Source: Stigonema ocellatum SAG 48.90 = DSM 106950 (GTDB lineage: Bacteria > Cyanobacteriota > Cyanobacteriia > Cyanobacteriales > Nostocaceae). From it: a DNA stretch of 64,000 bases. This document shows positions 1-9,242 of this stretch, piece by piece; the stretch's first letter is position 1; each line of letters starts with the position of its first letter. The notes under the pieces were generated by a model. It saw only the letters and a list, made by a program, of their open reading frames with translations, was not told where the DNA came from and ran no database searches. The DNA lies in contig JADQBA010000031.1 in the NCBI GenBank assembly GCA_016903675.1, forward strand, positions 1 to 64,000, read 5' to 3'. The translations under genes were made by a program, and so were the position numbers.

Positions 1-112
1 GGGGGAGTGGGGGAAATTTCTTCTCTTTCCCCCCCTCTCCCTTTCCCCCCCTCTCCCTTTCCCCCCCTCTCCCCCTCTCCCTCTCTCCCCCTCCCCCCCT
101 CCTCTTCTCCTG
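1..112. repeat. C/T-rich (GGGGAG-type) simple repeat inside folC
   Basis: A strongly biased tract of CCCCCCTCTCCCTTT units. It lies in the coding frame of folC and is read as Glu/Gly/Arg/Lys-rich protein. It resembles the GGGGAGT arrays in the intergenic regions of this window. Confidence 0.85.
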
Positions 113-803
113 CTTGTTGATACTCTGCCCATCCTGTAGCAATTTCACGGGCGGGTTGAGGTATAATGTATGGGCATTTTAATTCCAGAATGCGCGATCG
201 CACGACTTTTTGTGCATCTGGTGGTAATGGTCCAACGACAACAGGACATCCGGGTTTGAGGATACCAGCTTTTTCTGTTGTGATGGCGGTAATGGTGGAA
301 CCGAGTGTCTCCAAGTGGTCTAGGCTGATAGAAGTGATGATGGTGACAAGGGGGCGATCGCAAACGTTGGTAGCATCTAGGCGTCCTCCCAGTCCGACTT
401 CTACCACAGCCACATCCACTTTAGATTGAGCAAAGTACAACCAAGCAGCAGCGGTAAATACTTCAAACTGAGTCGGTAACTCTTCATGAGGACTAATAGC
501 AGCTTGGACTTGCAGTAATAATTGGTACAATTCCTCTGAGGAAATAGGCTGTTCGTTGAGGCAAATACGTTCTGTCCAATCCACTAAGTGAGGGGAAGTG
601 TAGCGTCCTGTGCGATAACCTGCTTCAGTCAGGACACTGGAAAGGTATGCACAGACAGAACCTTTGCCGTTTGTGCCAGCAACATGAATTATGGGAACCC
701 GATGATGAGGGTTGCCAAGATTTGTTAGCAGCTTTTGAATTCGATTCAGTCCTAGATGGACGCCAAAGCTTTGAAAGGGTTTGAGGATAGAGTCGATCTT
801 CAT
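1..803 (-). CDS. folC: Bifunctional folylpolyglutamate synthase/dihydrofolate synthase, N-terminal part (cut by window edge)
   Basis: Reading the minus strand from the ATG at 803 gives an open frame with no stop to position 1, so the gene continues outside the window. It starts MKIDSILKPF and carries the Mur-ligase-type P-loop HVAGTNGKGSV (about residues 40-50), then YTSPHL, the VVEVGLGGRLDATN segment and SLDHLETLG, all typical of FolC, which adds glutamate to folates in the cytoplasm. From about residue 223 the frame runs through a Gly/Glu/Arg low-complexity stretch encoded by the GGGGAG-type repeat at 1-110. The reading frame stays open, so the repeat looks like an in-frame insertion in a surface loop after WAEYQ. 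The downstream half of the protein is not visible, so I cannot say whether the gene is intact. Confidence 0.9.
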   Translation of the reverse strand, partial: MKIDSILKPFQSFGVHLGLNRIQKLLTNLGNPHHRVPIIHVAGTNGKGSVCAYLSSVLTEAGYRTGRYTSPHLVDWTERICLNEQPISSEELYQLLLQVQAAISPHEELPTQFEVFTAAAWLYFAQSKVDVAVVEVGLGGRLDATNVCDRPLVTIITSISLDHLETLGSTITAITTEKAGILKPGCPVVVGPLPPDAQKVVRSRILELKCPYIIPQPAREIATGWAEYQQAGEEEGGRGREGEGERGGKGEGGKGRGGEREEISPTP

Positions 804-904
804 CTTTCTTCCCTCTGATTAAGTAGGTCAGCGCAAATAAACACCCCAGGTCGGGATAACTTGTCCGTCTGTAAAAGTCTTGATAATTATTATACGACTC
901 ATAT

Positions 905-2587
905 TTATATATTTTGTATCTGGGTTTTTTCGTGAGGTAAAAGAGTGACAATGATCTGATGATATTTCTTGAGAGTGGGGCGATGACCAACACTAATAAA
1001 GGTCATCCCTGTCTCTAAGAGAAGACCATAAAGATTTTCTTCATTGTTGACATCCAAAGCGCTCGTCGCCTCGTCTAAAATCGCATATTTTGGTTTTGTC
1101 ACCAGTATCCGGGCAAAAGCAAGCCTTTGTTGTTCTCCTAACGAAAGAACATAACTCCAATCTTTCTCTACCTCAAAACCACCGAATCGTTCTGCTAAGT
1201 CTGACAAATTTACCTTATGCAGGACTTGATCGAGTTCTTCATCACTTAGATCAACCTTGGCATTAGGATAGATTAACTGCTCTCGAAGAGTTCCTAAACT
1301 CATGTAAGGACGCTGCGATAAAAATAGCATTTCTTCTAATTTTGGGCGAAAAATCACACCTGTTCCTGAATTCCATAAACCAGCTAAGGCACGCAACAGA
1401 GAACTTTTCCCGCAACCACTCTCTCCCATAATTAGTAATCCCTGCCCTGGTTGCAGTGTTACTGAGAGGTTTTTAAATAAAGTTTTTTGATAATTGGGAG
1501 TTTGTACAGTCAGGTTTTCAACAGCTAAACGGCTATCTTTTACTATATCAATAGTCCTCCCAGCTATTGCTTTTCTTGGCTGTTTTAAATATTCATAGAA
1601 GACGTATAGACGCTCAATTGAAGCTGCAAATTTAGTGAAGCTGTCAAACTGATACATAATCAAATTCACAGAAAAAGCAACAGTTCCAAACGCTCCCATA
1701 GCTTCTGTCACTTTTCCCACTTCCTGCTTACCTACCAGAATCTGTTGTCCTATAATCAGTGCTGGTATTATTAAGGTGAGATTACTAAACGGATATTTAA
1801 ATATATTTAAATACAACTCTGCCCATAAGTTTAATCGCTGAAAATTCTTAAATACTTCAGTGAAAATAAGTTTAACTTTGTTGGCTTCCTGGCTCGCTCC
1901 GTTATAGAAGGCAATAGACTCAGCATTTTCGCGAATCCGGACTAAACAAAAGCGAAAATTAGCTTCTTTTTTCAGTTGATTGAAATTTAGGTTAGTTAAT
2001 TTTATTCCGTAGAAACCAATAGTTATCAGGTAGGCTAAGAGCGAATAAATTACTAGAGCAATAACTAGATTTTTTGAAATAGACCAGAGAATGATACTAA
2101 ATGCAATTACCACAAAGATAGATTCAATAATATTCACAAAAAACTGAATGGACTGCTGGCAAAAACTGCGAAGATCTTCAGAAATACGTTGATCTGGGTT
2201 ATCAATCTCTTGGTGGTCGTAACTAAGCTCATAAAAAGCGCGAGCGCTGAAATATTGATTGAGAAAGTGATGGGTCAACCATCGTCGCCAATATATGCCT
2301 ATTGTCTCTCGCAGATAGCCATAGATAGAATTAAGAAAACCACATAAGATTATCCCCCCTAAGGCAACTAGTACATCTTGCCAGAATCGGGTACTATTAT
2401 GAGCAGAAAGAGCAGAAATTATCTCTCCGTGTATGGTATTTAAGAACACCTTGACTTGGGTGTTTGCTAACAAAAATACTCCGAGAAGCACAAGCAGACC
2501 TAGAGCACCTTGTTTTTCATTGCCAAGCCAATAGAGTCTAGCGATCGCCCAAAACTGCTTGAGTGCTTTCAAGTTGAATCGATTCAT
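905..2587 (-). CDS. ABC transporter, fused permease/ATPase of the SbmA/BacA (ABCD-like) type
   Basis: A 560-aa fused exporter half-unit. The N-terminal 330 residues hold several hydrophobic segments (for example LGLLVLLGVFLLANTQV near residue 30 and ILCGFLNSIYGYLRE) of the ABC_membrane_2 type. The C-terminal nucleotide-binding domain has Walker A GESGCGKSSLL, the signature LSLGEQQRLAFARI, and Walker B YAILDEATSALD. The EAA-like region and length fit the SbmA/BacA/YddA group, whose members move peptides or cobalamin-like compounds across the inner membrane; substrate cannot be read here. The ATG at 2587 follows a perfect 9-bp inverted repeat at 2612-2634. The gene is convergent or tandem with nothing obvious: folC starts about 100 bp downstream on the same strand. 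Confidence 0.85.
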   Translation of the reverse strand: MNRFNLKALKQFWAIARLYWLGNEKQGALGLLVLLGVFLLANTQVKVFLNTIHGEIISALSAHNSTRFWQDVLVALGGIILCGFLNSIYGYLRETIGIYWRRWLTHHFLNQYFSARAFYELSYDHQEIDNPDQRISEDLRSFCQQSIQFFVNIIESIFVVIAFSIILWSISKNLVIALVIYSLLAYLITIGFYGIKLTNLNFNQLKKEANFRFCLVRIRENAESIAFYNGASQEANKVKLIFTEVFKNFQRLNLWAELYLNIFKYPFSNLTLIIPALIIGQQILVGKQEVGKVTEAMGAFGTVAFSVNLIMYQFDSFTKFAASIERLYVFYEYLKQPRKAIAGRTIDIVKDSRLAVENLTVQTPNYQKTLFKNLSVTLQPGQGLLIMGESGCGKSSLLRALAGLWNSGTGVIFRPKLEEMLFLSQRPYMSLGTLREQLIYPNAKVDLSDEELDQVLHKVNLSDLAERFGGFEVEKDWSYVLSLGEQQRLAFARILVTKPKYAILDEATSALDVNNEENLYGLLLETGMTFISVGHRPTLKKYHQIIVTLLPHEKTQIQNI

Positions 2588-2611
2588 TTGTAGGTAGACG
2601 TGCTACTAGTT

Positions 2612-2634
2612 CTCAAGATTTTCAGAATCTTGAG
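2612..2634. promoter_or_regulatory. Perfect 9-bp inverted repeat upstream of the ABC transporter
   Basis: CTCAAGATT, 5-nt loop, AATCTTGAG. It lies 25 bp upstream of the transporter start. No U-tract follows on either strand, so an operator or leader hairpin is as likely as a terminator. Confidence 0.4.
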
Positions 2635-2728
2635 TTGATTTCCACGAGAGTGATTTTTAGTTTATTTACCTGCCGATAGAATATCATGTCAGGGTAAATA
2701 ACTATTTTATATAATACAGAACTTCGGG

Positions 2729-2965
2729 TCATTTAGAAAGTTTATACAGTAACGCGAGTGTTAGTGTGACAAGAGCCACAGCTATTTCACGCCAATAATT
2801 GAACTGCCGCCCAATGCTCGTGGTCCAAACTCCATCCGTCCAGAGAACCAGCCGACCATATTCCTGAACCATCGTCCATCGTTTGGACAATTGCTTGAGC
2901 GATCGCCGGATGATTTTCGAGAACGGTTTCGATGTTTGAGAAATTACTATTAAATTAGAACACAT
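2729..2965 (-). CDS. Small hypothetical protein with C-terminal hydrophobic segment
   Basis: A 78-aa frame starting at ATG 2965. The N-terminal part is basic (KIIRRSLKQLSKRW) and the C-terminus is one likely membrane span (EIAVALVTLTLALLYKLSK). I do not recognise a family. The sequence around it, 2588-3118, has no other gene that I can support. It may be a remnant: the tail looks like the end of a longer membrane protein. No clear ribosome-binding site is visible. Confidence 0.3.
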   Translation of the reverse strand: MCSNLIVISQTSKPFSKIIRRSLKQLSKRWTMVQEYGRLVLWTDGVWTTSIGRQFNYWREIAVALVTLTLALLYKLSK

Positions 2966-3057
2966 TCAGGCAATAGTCACCAGAATTGGCTCGTGTGGCT
3001 GCCAAAGTGGCAGGTATAGCGCCTAGATTGACGGACACACCGGGAACGAAACTCAAC

Positions 3058-3090
3058 AAAAACGACTGTTCCTACAAAAAGAAACAGCCG
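3058..3090 (-). terminator. Probable rho-independent terminator of psbY
   Basis: On the minus strand, CGGCTGTTTC and GAACAGTCG can pair across a T-rich loop and are followed by TTTTT. It starts about 30 bp after the psbY stop codon. Confidence 0.6.
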
Positions 3091-3118
3091 CTCAAACAGC
3101 AGTAATACTAAGTCTAAT

Positions 3119-3244
3119 TTATGCTTCTTTATCCAAAAAGCTTTGCAATTGTCTTAAAGCCACAGCACCAATGTTGAACGCAGCCCAACCAGCAGCAATC
3201 AAAACTGGCGCTAAAACCACCGCTACACGCATATCAATGTCCAT
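3119..3244 (-). CDS. psbY: Photosystem II protein Y
   Basis: A 41-aa protein too short for routine ORF calling. It reads MDIDMRVAVVLAPVLIAA, then GWAAFNIGAVALRQLQSF and a short charged tail DKEA. One transmembrane helix followed by the conserved GWAxFNIGxxALRQ motif is the PsbY signature; PsbY is a peripheral single-span subunit of photosystem II in the thylakoid membrane. The ATG at 3244 has an AGGAGT ribosome-binding site at 3252-3257. A second in-frame Met at residue 5 is possible. A terminator-like hairpin follows at 3058-3090, so the gene appears monocistronic. Confidence 0.93.
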   Translation of the reverse strand: MDIDMRVAVVLAPVLIAAGWAAFNIGAVALRQLQSFLDKEA

Positions 3245-3355
3245 ATTTAGAACTCCTGTGTTAACTAGAACTTAAAGTTTTATCAACTGTTCTCATTTTT
3301 ATTTTTAACTGAACTGGGCAATTTTTCCCAAGTTCTATGTAAAGAATGTTTACAG

Positions 3356-3436
3356 CAGGAGTGGGGAGTGGGGAGTGGGGAATGGGGAGTTAGGAGTCAT
3401 TTGCTCCCCCTGCTCCCCTGCCCCCCCTGCTCAAGA
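3356..3436. repeat. GGGGAGT heptamer array and C-rich unit
   Basis: Several GTGGGGA units (about 3360-3392) followed by CTCCCCCTGCTCCCCTG-like sequence, forming two potentially pairing arms next to the 3' end of the gamma-carbonic-anhydrase-like gene. Confidence 0.8.
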
Positions 3437-3463
3437 AAGCTCCCCTGCTGAAGAAAGCTCCCA

Positions 3464-3982
3464 TCAGAAGCCAATATCCGTCCCCTTGCCGGCATGAACC
3501 AACGCTAACTTTTGGTAGCGTTTAGCGTGTTCGATGAGTTCTGCTGCTTCGGGAGCGGAAATTTGGCGTACGACTTTACCAGGAACGCCGATGACGAGGG
3601 ACAAGGGAGGTACATCCTTAGTAATCACTGCGCCAGCACCAATGATGCTACCGGCACCTACCCGTACTCCATCTAACACCACCGCGCCGATGCCAATTAA
3701 ACTGCCACGTTCAATGTAAGCGGAATGTACCACAGCGCGATGTCCTACGGTGACATGATCTTCTAAAATTGTAGGATGACCAGGATCGCCATGTAGAATT
3801 GCTCCATCTTGAACATTTGTAAATTCCCCAATTTCAATGCGTTCCACATCTCCCCTGACAACTACTCCATACCAGATGCTGGCTCCTACTGCTATTTTTA
3901 CAGAACCAATAACAATAGCATTGGCTGCGACGAAGGCAGCCTGAGAAATATCGGGAGAAGACCAGTAGTCTGTGTTAGACAC
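3464..3982 (-). CDS. Gamma-carbonic anhydrase family protein (left-handed beta-helix)
   Basis: 172 aa from a GTG at 3982. The sequence is made of hexapeptide repeats (for example AIVIGSVKIAVGASIWYG, GSLIGIGAVVLDGVRVGAG) forming a left-handed beta-helix trimer. It has the metal-ligand pattern of gamma-class carbonic anhydrases: LHGDPGHP and VTVGHRAVVHS. The C-terminus LVHAGKGTDIGF is typical of cyanobacterial YrdA/PaaY-like members. An open frame continues upstream to a GTG at 4060, but family conservation begins at NTDYWSSPD, which favours 3982. Whether it is catalytically active or a structural relative cannot be decided here. It is not next to carboxysome genes. Confidence 0.85.
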   Translation of the reverse strand: MSNTDYWSSPDISQAAFVAANAIVIGSVKIAVGASIWYGVVVRGDVERIEIGEFTNVQDGAILHGDPGHPTILEDHVTVGHRAVVHSAYIERGSLIGIGAVVLDGVRVGAGSIIGAGAVITKDVPPLSLVIGVPGKVVRQISAPEAAELIEHAKRYQKLALVHAGKGTDIGF

Positions 3983-4222
3983 GATAGAATATAAATATGG
4001 TACCCAGGAACACTGGAAAAACTCCAACCTTGGAGGCTGGTTGCAAAACCAGGATATCACGGCCTTAAGCCTCTATGCTCAAGGGAGGATATAACTGGGT
4101 TAACCTCCCGTGTGAACTTAACAGTGAGTGGAGCAGTAAGTGAGTACCCCAATGAGGTGGAGCAGAAGTGTTAAAAAAACTAAAGTTTCTGGTGAAGACA
4201 AAAATATGTTTGTACGCACTTC

Positions 4223-4735
4223 ATGATGAATCCAGGCTTGCAGTACCCAATGTTTGGTCCGGAAATTCAGTGTCCCCATTGCCGCCAGATCATACCGGCA
4301 CTGACACTAACAGATACGTATTTATGTCCCCGTCATGGCGCATTTGAAGCTAATCCCAAAACTGGAGAATTGATTCATTTACAGTCAGGACGGCATTGGC
4401 GAAGATGGAATGGAGAATGGTATCGGCAACATACCCACCCCGATGGCATTCGGTTTGAAATTCACGAAGCATTAGATAAGCTTTATACTCAAGGCTACCG
4501 AGCAACACGGGTGATCGTAGCCCGACGCTATCAGGAATTGATGAGTGGCTATTTGGAACGCACCACACCTTGGCGTTCTGGACAAGCTGAGATGGCATCT
4601 GCTCGACTTTATGGTTTACCAGTGGAGTTTAGCCCTGATTCTGATGAAGAACCCTGCTGGGAAGTGATTAATTTTGACCTGGAAAAAGAGCCTGGAGTGC
4701 CTGTGCGCTACCCCTATTTCCGACTGTTTGAATAG
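4223..4735 (+). CDS. Cyanobacterial TIGR02652-family protein with zinc-ribbon-like motif
   Basis: A 170-aa protein. The N-terminus contains CPHC, 14 residues, then CPRH (about residues 18-39), which is exactly the CxxC-x14-CxxH signature described for TIGR02652, a family of about 170 residues so far confined to cyanobacteria. The four residues probably bind one zinc ion. The remainder is rich in Trp, Arg and Tyr (HWRRWNGEWYRQH, ELMSGYLERTTPWRSG) and ends in an acidic segment and PYFRLFE. The function is unknown. An alternative start is the next codon, also ATG. A GGGGAGT array begins directly after the stop. Confidence 0.85.
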   Translation: MMNPGLQYPMFGPEIQCPHCRQIIPALTLTDTYLCPRHGAFEANPKTGELIHLQSGRHWRRWNGEWYRQHTHPDGIRFEIHEALDKLYTQGYRATRVIVARRYQELMSGYLERTTPWRSGQAEMASARLYGLPVEFSPDSDEEPCWEVINFDLEKEPGVPVRYPYFRLFE

Positions 4736-4738
4736 AGA

Positions 4739-4874
4739 AGGGAGGGGGGAGTGGGGAGTGGGGAGTGGGGAGTGGGGAGTGGGGAAATAATTTCAAATAT
4801 GATTTTCCCTACACCCCTACACCCTTACACCCCTACACCCCCACTCCCCACTCCCCCACTCCCCCCTCCCCATT
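4739..4874. repeat. Heptamer array with opposed arms
   Basis: GGGGAGT units at about 4745-4785, then ACACCCCT-type units, then ACTCCCC units at about 4840-4870. The two flanking arms are complementary, so one strand can fold into a long hairpin. The array lies immediately upstream of the VOC gene and probably contains no coding sequence. Confidence 0.85.
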
Positions 4875-4878
4875 TCTT

Positions 4879-5322
4879 ATGCATCACGCTTCTATTCGGA
4901 CTGCGAATATTCATCGGGCGATCGCCTTCTATGAACATCTGGGATTTAGAGTTTGTGAACGCTTCACTACAGGCTATACCCTGGCTTCCTGGATGGAAGG
5001 GCTGGGTGGCAGAATTGAACTGATCGAAATTCCCCAACCTAAACCAGCGCCAGATGCGTTTGCTGATGAACATTATGTTGGGTATTATCATTTGTCATTC
5101 GATTTAACTGAAATAACACCAGATTTACCCAGCTGGTTGAAAAGTTTAAAAGAACGTTTTACTGTGGCTTCCCAAAATACCACGGAGCCATTGCCACCGT
5201 TGCTGGTGCTTTTAGAACCAACACAACAGCAGATAGGCGATCGCATCTACGAAGTGACTTTTATTGCAGATGCTGATGGCTTACCTTTGGAATTTATTCG
5301 GGTTTTAGCAACCCTCTCATAA
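4879..5322 (+). CDS. VOC (glyoxalase/bleomycin-resistance) family protein
   Basis: 147 aa from ATG 4879 (MHHASIRTANIHRAIAFYEHLGF). The frame is open further upstream, but that part is translated repeat DNA. The start HASIRTANIHRAIAFYEHLGFRV and the end TFIADADGLPLEFIR are the paired beta-alpha-beta-beta-beta halves of a vicinal oxygen chelate fold; the EFIR glutamate and the N-terminal His are candidate metal ligands. VOC enzymes include glyoxalase I and dioxygenases; a specific substrate cannot be assigned. The spacing between the repeat array and the ATG is 5 bp, with no Shine-Dalgarno sequence. Confidence 0.8.
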   Translation: MHHASIRTANIHRAIAFYEHLGFRVCERFTTGYTLASWMEGLGGRIELIEIPQPKPAPDAFADEHYVGYYHLSFDLTEITPDLPSWLKSLKERFTVASQNTTEPLPPLLVLLEPTQQQIGDRIYEVTFIADADGLPLEFIRVLATLS

Positions 5323-5934
5323 TTATAGCCTTTTATCATAATTCGTAATTACTAATGACGTAAGGAACCCGTTCCTTGCCTCTCCCCGAGTGAGAGGACT
5401 CGAAGATCGCTATGTTTGCCCCCTAAGTTTGGATCGCTGTCTTGACAGCGATCCTACTTTTCTGTTGGCGTCTCCTTATATCTTGCACCTCTAAGTAGAA
5501 ACCACAAATAACCAAACAAGGAGTCATAAAATTGACATTGCTTTAAACATTCAGTCCTCTAAAAGAGGACTTATGCTACTCGCGCCTGGGACTTGAAGTC
5601 CCAGGCGGATGTGGGCTGAGTTATTTTTTTGATGTACTACCTGGTTGGTGCAAGATGTGAATCTCCCCGAGTGAGTAGACCGTAATTCTTAATTTTCAAG
5701 GGGTTTTGAACTCTTGCGTATACACATGGTCATTTTTCAGCCGGGGTTTTAATCCCCGTCTAAAGAATAATTACGAATTACGAATTACGAACTACGAATT
5801 TTTATTACTTTTTCGGTAAAATATTTTTTGATGTTTCTCTGTAGTGTTGCTGAGGCGACAGAAATTACAGAGAGACTAAACTATATTGATACTAAAATTC
5901 TGTACTTTGATTTACAGATAAATCAGCAAATAAC
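5323..5934. other. Gene-free interval with small palindromes and AATTCGTAATTA-type repeats
   Basis: No coding frame with support. It holds copies of the ACGAATTACGAATTACGAA repeat (5341-5360 and 5770-5805), a CCTGGGACTTGAAGTCCCAGG palindrome near 5585-5607, and direct repeats of TCTCCCCGAGTGAG near 5380 and 5662. These are typical small intergenic repeats of filamentous cyanobacteria. Confidence 0.6.
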
Positions 5935-8796
5935 ATGTCTGTGTTTTACAAATTTCGCCGATATCGTTTTCATCGGTTTTCATTTTTAATGTTCGTTTTT
6001 TGGCTGATTGTTGTGTTGGTGGTTGGTGGTGGATCTGCTTATAGTCAACTATTGGCTGTATCGAACTGGGTAAATTTTCAGATATCAATGGTTTCAAAAG
6101 AAACACCAAATATCGTAACCGAAAATGTCCGCAAGACGGTGCTGGAAAATAATCTTACTGTCTTGACAAAAGAAGTCCACACCAGCCCAGTAGTGACAGT
6201 ACAGGTTTGGTACAAGGTGGGTTCACGTAACGAAGAACCAGGAGTCAATGGCATTGCCCACCAGTTAGAACACATGATGTTTAGGGGTACGAAAAATCGT
6301 CCAATTCAATTTGGAAGATTGTTTAGTGTTTTAGGCAGTGACTCAAACGCTTTCACTAGCTATGACCAAACTGCATACTATAACACTGTGGAACCTGACA
6401 AGCTTCCAGCACTTCTAGTGCTGGAAGCAGACAGAATGCAAAATGCCCTCATTGACGCCGAGAAACTAGCGCAGGAGAAGCGGGTAGTCATTTCTGAGTT
6501 AGAAGGTTATGAAAATAGTCCTAATTACCGCCTCAGCCGCGCTGTCATGCGGGCGGCTTTTCCCAACCATCCTTACGGGTCTCCTGTGGGTGGTACCAAA
6601 GCTGAGGTGGAAAAATTTCAGGTTGACCAAGTGCGTAAGTACTACCGCAACTTCTATACTCCTGACAACGCAGTTTTGGTCATTGTTGGGGATTTCCACA
6701 CCGCATCAACTCTCAAAGTTGTTAAAGAGACATTTGGCAAAACACCTAGAAGAGTGAGGAGTGAGGAGTTAGGAGTTAGGAATGAAGAAAGAATTTCTCA
6801 CTCCCCAGTGCACTATTACCCCAGAGGGGGCCCCGAGTTCCCCACTCCCTACTCCCCACTCCCCTCCCCTATTTTGTTGCGAGAACCAGGAGCGGGAACG
6901 TTATTGGAAGCGGTGTATCCGCTACCAGATGCGAATCACCCAGATGTGGCGGCGCTCAATGTCATGGATTACATCTTGACAGAGGGACGGAATTCTCGCC
7001 TTTATCAAGCATTGGTGGAATCAGGTTTAGCTACTGATGTCACAGCTTCTGCTGTTAATTTGCGCTATTGCGGCTGGTACGACTTGTCGGTGACAGCAAA
7101 TCCTAATCAAAATTTGACAAAGATTGACTCAGTACTCAGGAGTGCGATCGCCAATTTTGCCCAAAAAGGTGTCACAGCAGAAGAAGTGAACAGATCTAAG
7201 ACGCAGTTAGCGGCTGCATTAATTTTAAGTAACCTTGATATCACAAGTCTTGCTACCCTACTGGGTAGCAATGAGACTATGAGTGGTGATTATCGTTATA
7301 CAGATCGCTACTTAGCAAGTGTTCGCCGAGTGACTGCGGCAGATGTACAGCGTGTAGCCAACACATATCTCAAACCAGAAGCACGAACATTGGGCTTTTT
7401 TGAACCAACTCAGATCCAACAGAAAGATATTAGTGGCAAAGCAAATGCTCCACAAGTTACTGAACATTTTACTTCAGGCGCACCTGTCTCTGAGTTGGAG
7501 ATAGAGAAGTACTTGCCACCTGTAGATTTGGCGAATGCTTCTGCTACAACGCTCACATCTCCACAGCAATTCACTTTGTCCAACGGTCTACGGGTATTGC
7601 TTTTGCCCGATCACAGTACTCACACCGTCACACTGAATGGATACATTAAAGCAGGTGCGGAATTTGATACAGAGAAAAAATCAGGTATTGCTTCCATTGT
7701 AGCAGATAACTTGATGAATGGCACAAAAACTAAAGATGTCTTAACTATTGCCAAAGCTCTAGAAGACCGAGGGGCGAGTCTGACCTTTAAAAGTTACCGC
7801 GAAGGTGTGCAGATTCAAGGTAATAGTCTAGCAGTAGACTTACCTGTTTTGGTTCGGACTTTTGCAGATGTTGTAAAAAATCCGACATTTCCCACAAAAG
7901 AGTTAGAAATCAGCCGCCAACATGCTTTAACTGCCCTCAAGGAGGATTTAAATGACCCGTCAGAAGTAGCAAAAAGAACTTTTGTTCAATCTCTTTACCC
8001 GAAAAAACATCCCTTACACACCTTTCCCACACAAGAGAGTTTGCACCTCATTAAGCGTCAAGATGTGATTGATTTCAAGAGAAAACTTTATCGTCCAGAT
8101 ACTACAGTGTTAACACTGGTAGGAGATTTTGCTCCAACTTCGGTGCGATCGCTCCTCGAAGCTGAGTTTGGGAATTGGAAAGCTCATGGTCAACCCCCAA
8201 AACTGGAATATCCAGCGGTATCTATGCCAAAAACAGTGGTGCGTGTTAACCCCATTGTTCCAGGTAAAAGCCAAGCCATTACTTATATGGGTAACACTGG
8301 CATTAACCGCAAAGACCCCCGGTTTTATGCAGCCTCAGTGTTGAATCAGATTTTGGGTGGCGATACTCTATCGAGTAGATTAGGAGCGGAAGTACGCGAT
8401 CGCCAAGGTCTTACCTATGGAATATATAGCAACTTCCTGGCTGGCAAAAATTCTGGGACATTTTTGATTGAGATGCAAACCAGCCCAGAAGATACACCGA
8501 AAGCGATCGCCAGCACCCGTGAACTGCTCCAGCAAATCCATCAGCAAGGCGTCAGTGCACTGGAAGTGGAAACAGCCAAACGCACTCTGGTGAGCAACTA
8601 TACCGTTTCCTTGGCAAAGCCTGAGGAATTAGCGTCTAGAATTTTGATGAATGAGGTGTATGCGCTTTCTGAAAAGGAACTACGCTCCTTCCGTGAAAAA
8701 ATCCAAGCAGTCACCCAAGCCCAAGTTAATCAAGCAGCCCGTGAGTTACTCCATCCAGACAAAATTGTTGTAGTGACAGCGGGACCGGCTGTGTAG
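5935..8796 (+). CDS. M16 family zinc peptidase, two-domain, membrane-anchored or exported
   Basis: 953 aa. An N-terminal hydrophobic segment (about residues 17-31, FLMFVFWLIVVLVVGGG) acts as a signal anchor. The first M16 domain has the inverted zinc motif HQLEH at residues 109-113 and the distal Glu region VISELEGYENSPNYRL. The second domain (from about 530, QQFTLSNGLRVLLLPD) has GIASIVADNLMNG where the motif would be, so it is the inactive partner half. Such proteins degrade peptides, probably in the periplasm. About 40 residues near 272-314 (starting RRVRSEELGVRNEE) are encoded by the AGTGAGGAGT/ACTCCCC repeat at 6750-6876, which has entered the gene in frame between the two helices after KVVKETFGKTP. 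The gene is otherwise full length. Confidence 0.9.
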   Translation: MSVFYKFRRYRFHRFSFLMFVFWLIVVLVVGGGSAYSQLLAVSNWVNFQISMVSKETPNIVTENVRKTVLENNLTVLTKEVHTSPVVTVQVWYKVGSRNEEPGVNGIAHQLEHMMFRGTKNRPIQFGRLFSVLGSDSNAFTSYDQTAYYNTVEPDKLPALLVLEADRMQNALIDAEKLAQEKRVVISELEGYENSPNYRLSRAVMRAAFPNHPYGSPVGGTKAEVEKFQVDQVRKYYRNFYTPDNAVLVIVGDFHTASTLKVVKETFGKTPRRVRSEELGVRNEERISHSPVHYYPRGGPEFPTPYSPLPSPILLREPGAGTLLEAVYPLPDANHPDVAALNVMDYILTEGRNSRLYQALVESGLATDVTASAVNLRYCGWYDLSVTANPNQNLTKIDSVLRSAIANFAQKGVTAEEVNRSKTQLAAALILSNLDITSLATLLGSNETMSGDYRYTDRYLASVRRVTAADVQRVANTYLKPEARTLGFFEPTQIQQKDISGKANAPQVTEHFTSGAPVSELEIEKYLPPVDLANASATTLTSPQQFTLSNGLRVLLLPDHSTHTVTLNGYIKAGAEFDTEKKSGIASIVADNLMNGTKTKDVLTIAKALEDRGASLTFKSYREGVQIQGNSLAVDLPVLVRTFADVVKNPTFPTKELEISRQHALTALKEDLNDPSEVAKRTFVQSLYPKKHPLHTFPTQESLHLIKRQDVIDFKRKLYRPDTTVLTLVGDFAPTSVRSLLEAEFGNWKAHGQPPKLEYPAVSMPKTVVRVNPIVPGKSQAITYMGNTGINRKDPRFYAASVLNQILGGDTLSSRLGAEVRDRQGLTYGIYSNFLAGKNSGTFLIEMQTSPEDTPKAIASTRELLQQIHQQGVSALEVETAKRTLVSNYTVSLAKPEELASRILMNEVYALSEKELRSFREKIQAVTQAQVNQAARELLHPDKIVVVTAGPAV
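6748..6878. repeat. Simple repeat inserted in frame in the M16 peptidase gene
   Basis: GTGAGGAGTTAGGAGT units are followed by CACTCCCTACTCCCC units, the same opposed-arm architecture as the intergenic arrays. The length keeps the frame open. Confidence 0.8.
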
Positions 8797-8798
8797 GA

Positions 8799-9062
<264 letters not shown>

Positions 9063-9242
9063 TAACATCCCTTTTTTCTGAAAAAATAAGCTAACTTAAG
9101 TATATAGTTTCTCAACTAGCACAGGGCGGCAGAAATAACTAGACAGTTAGAAACAGGTGAAAACCCAGTCTATGTATAGATATTTCTCGCTTAACTCCTA
9201 ACTCCCCACTCCCCACTCCCCACTCCCCACTCCCCACTCCTA

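Noticed and set aside
145..429. Two short frames on opposite strands at the left end
   Set aside because: Both are shadows of folC, whose true frame has no stop because it runs off the window.
5341..5930. Possible tRNA or small RNA gene
   Set aside because: The palindromes there are isolated and no cloverleaf can be drawn.
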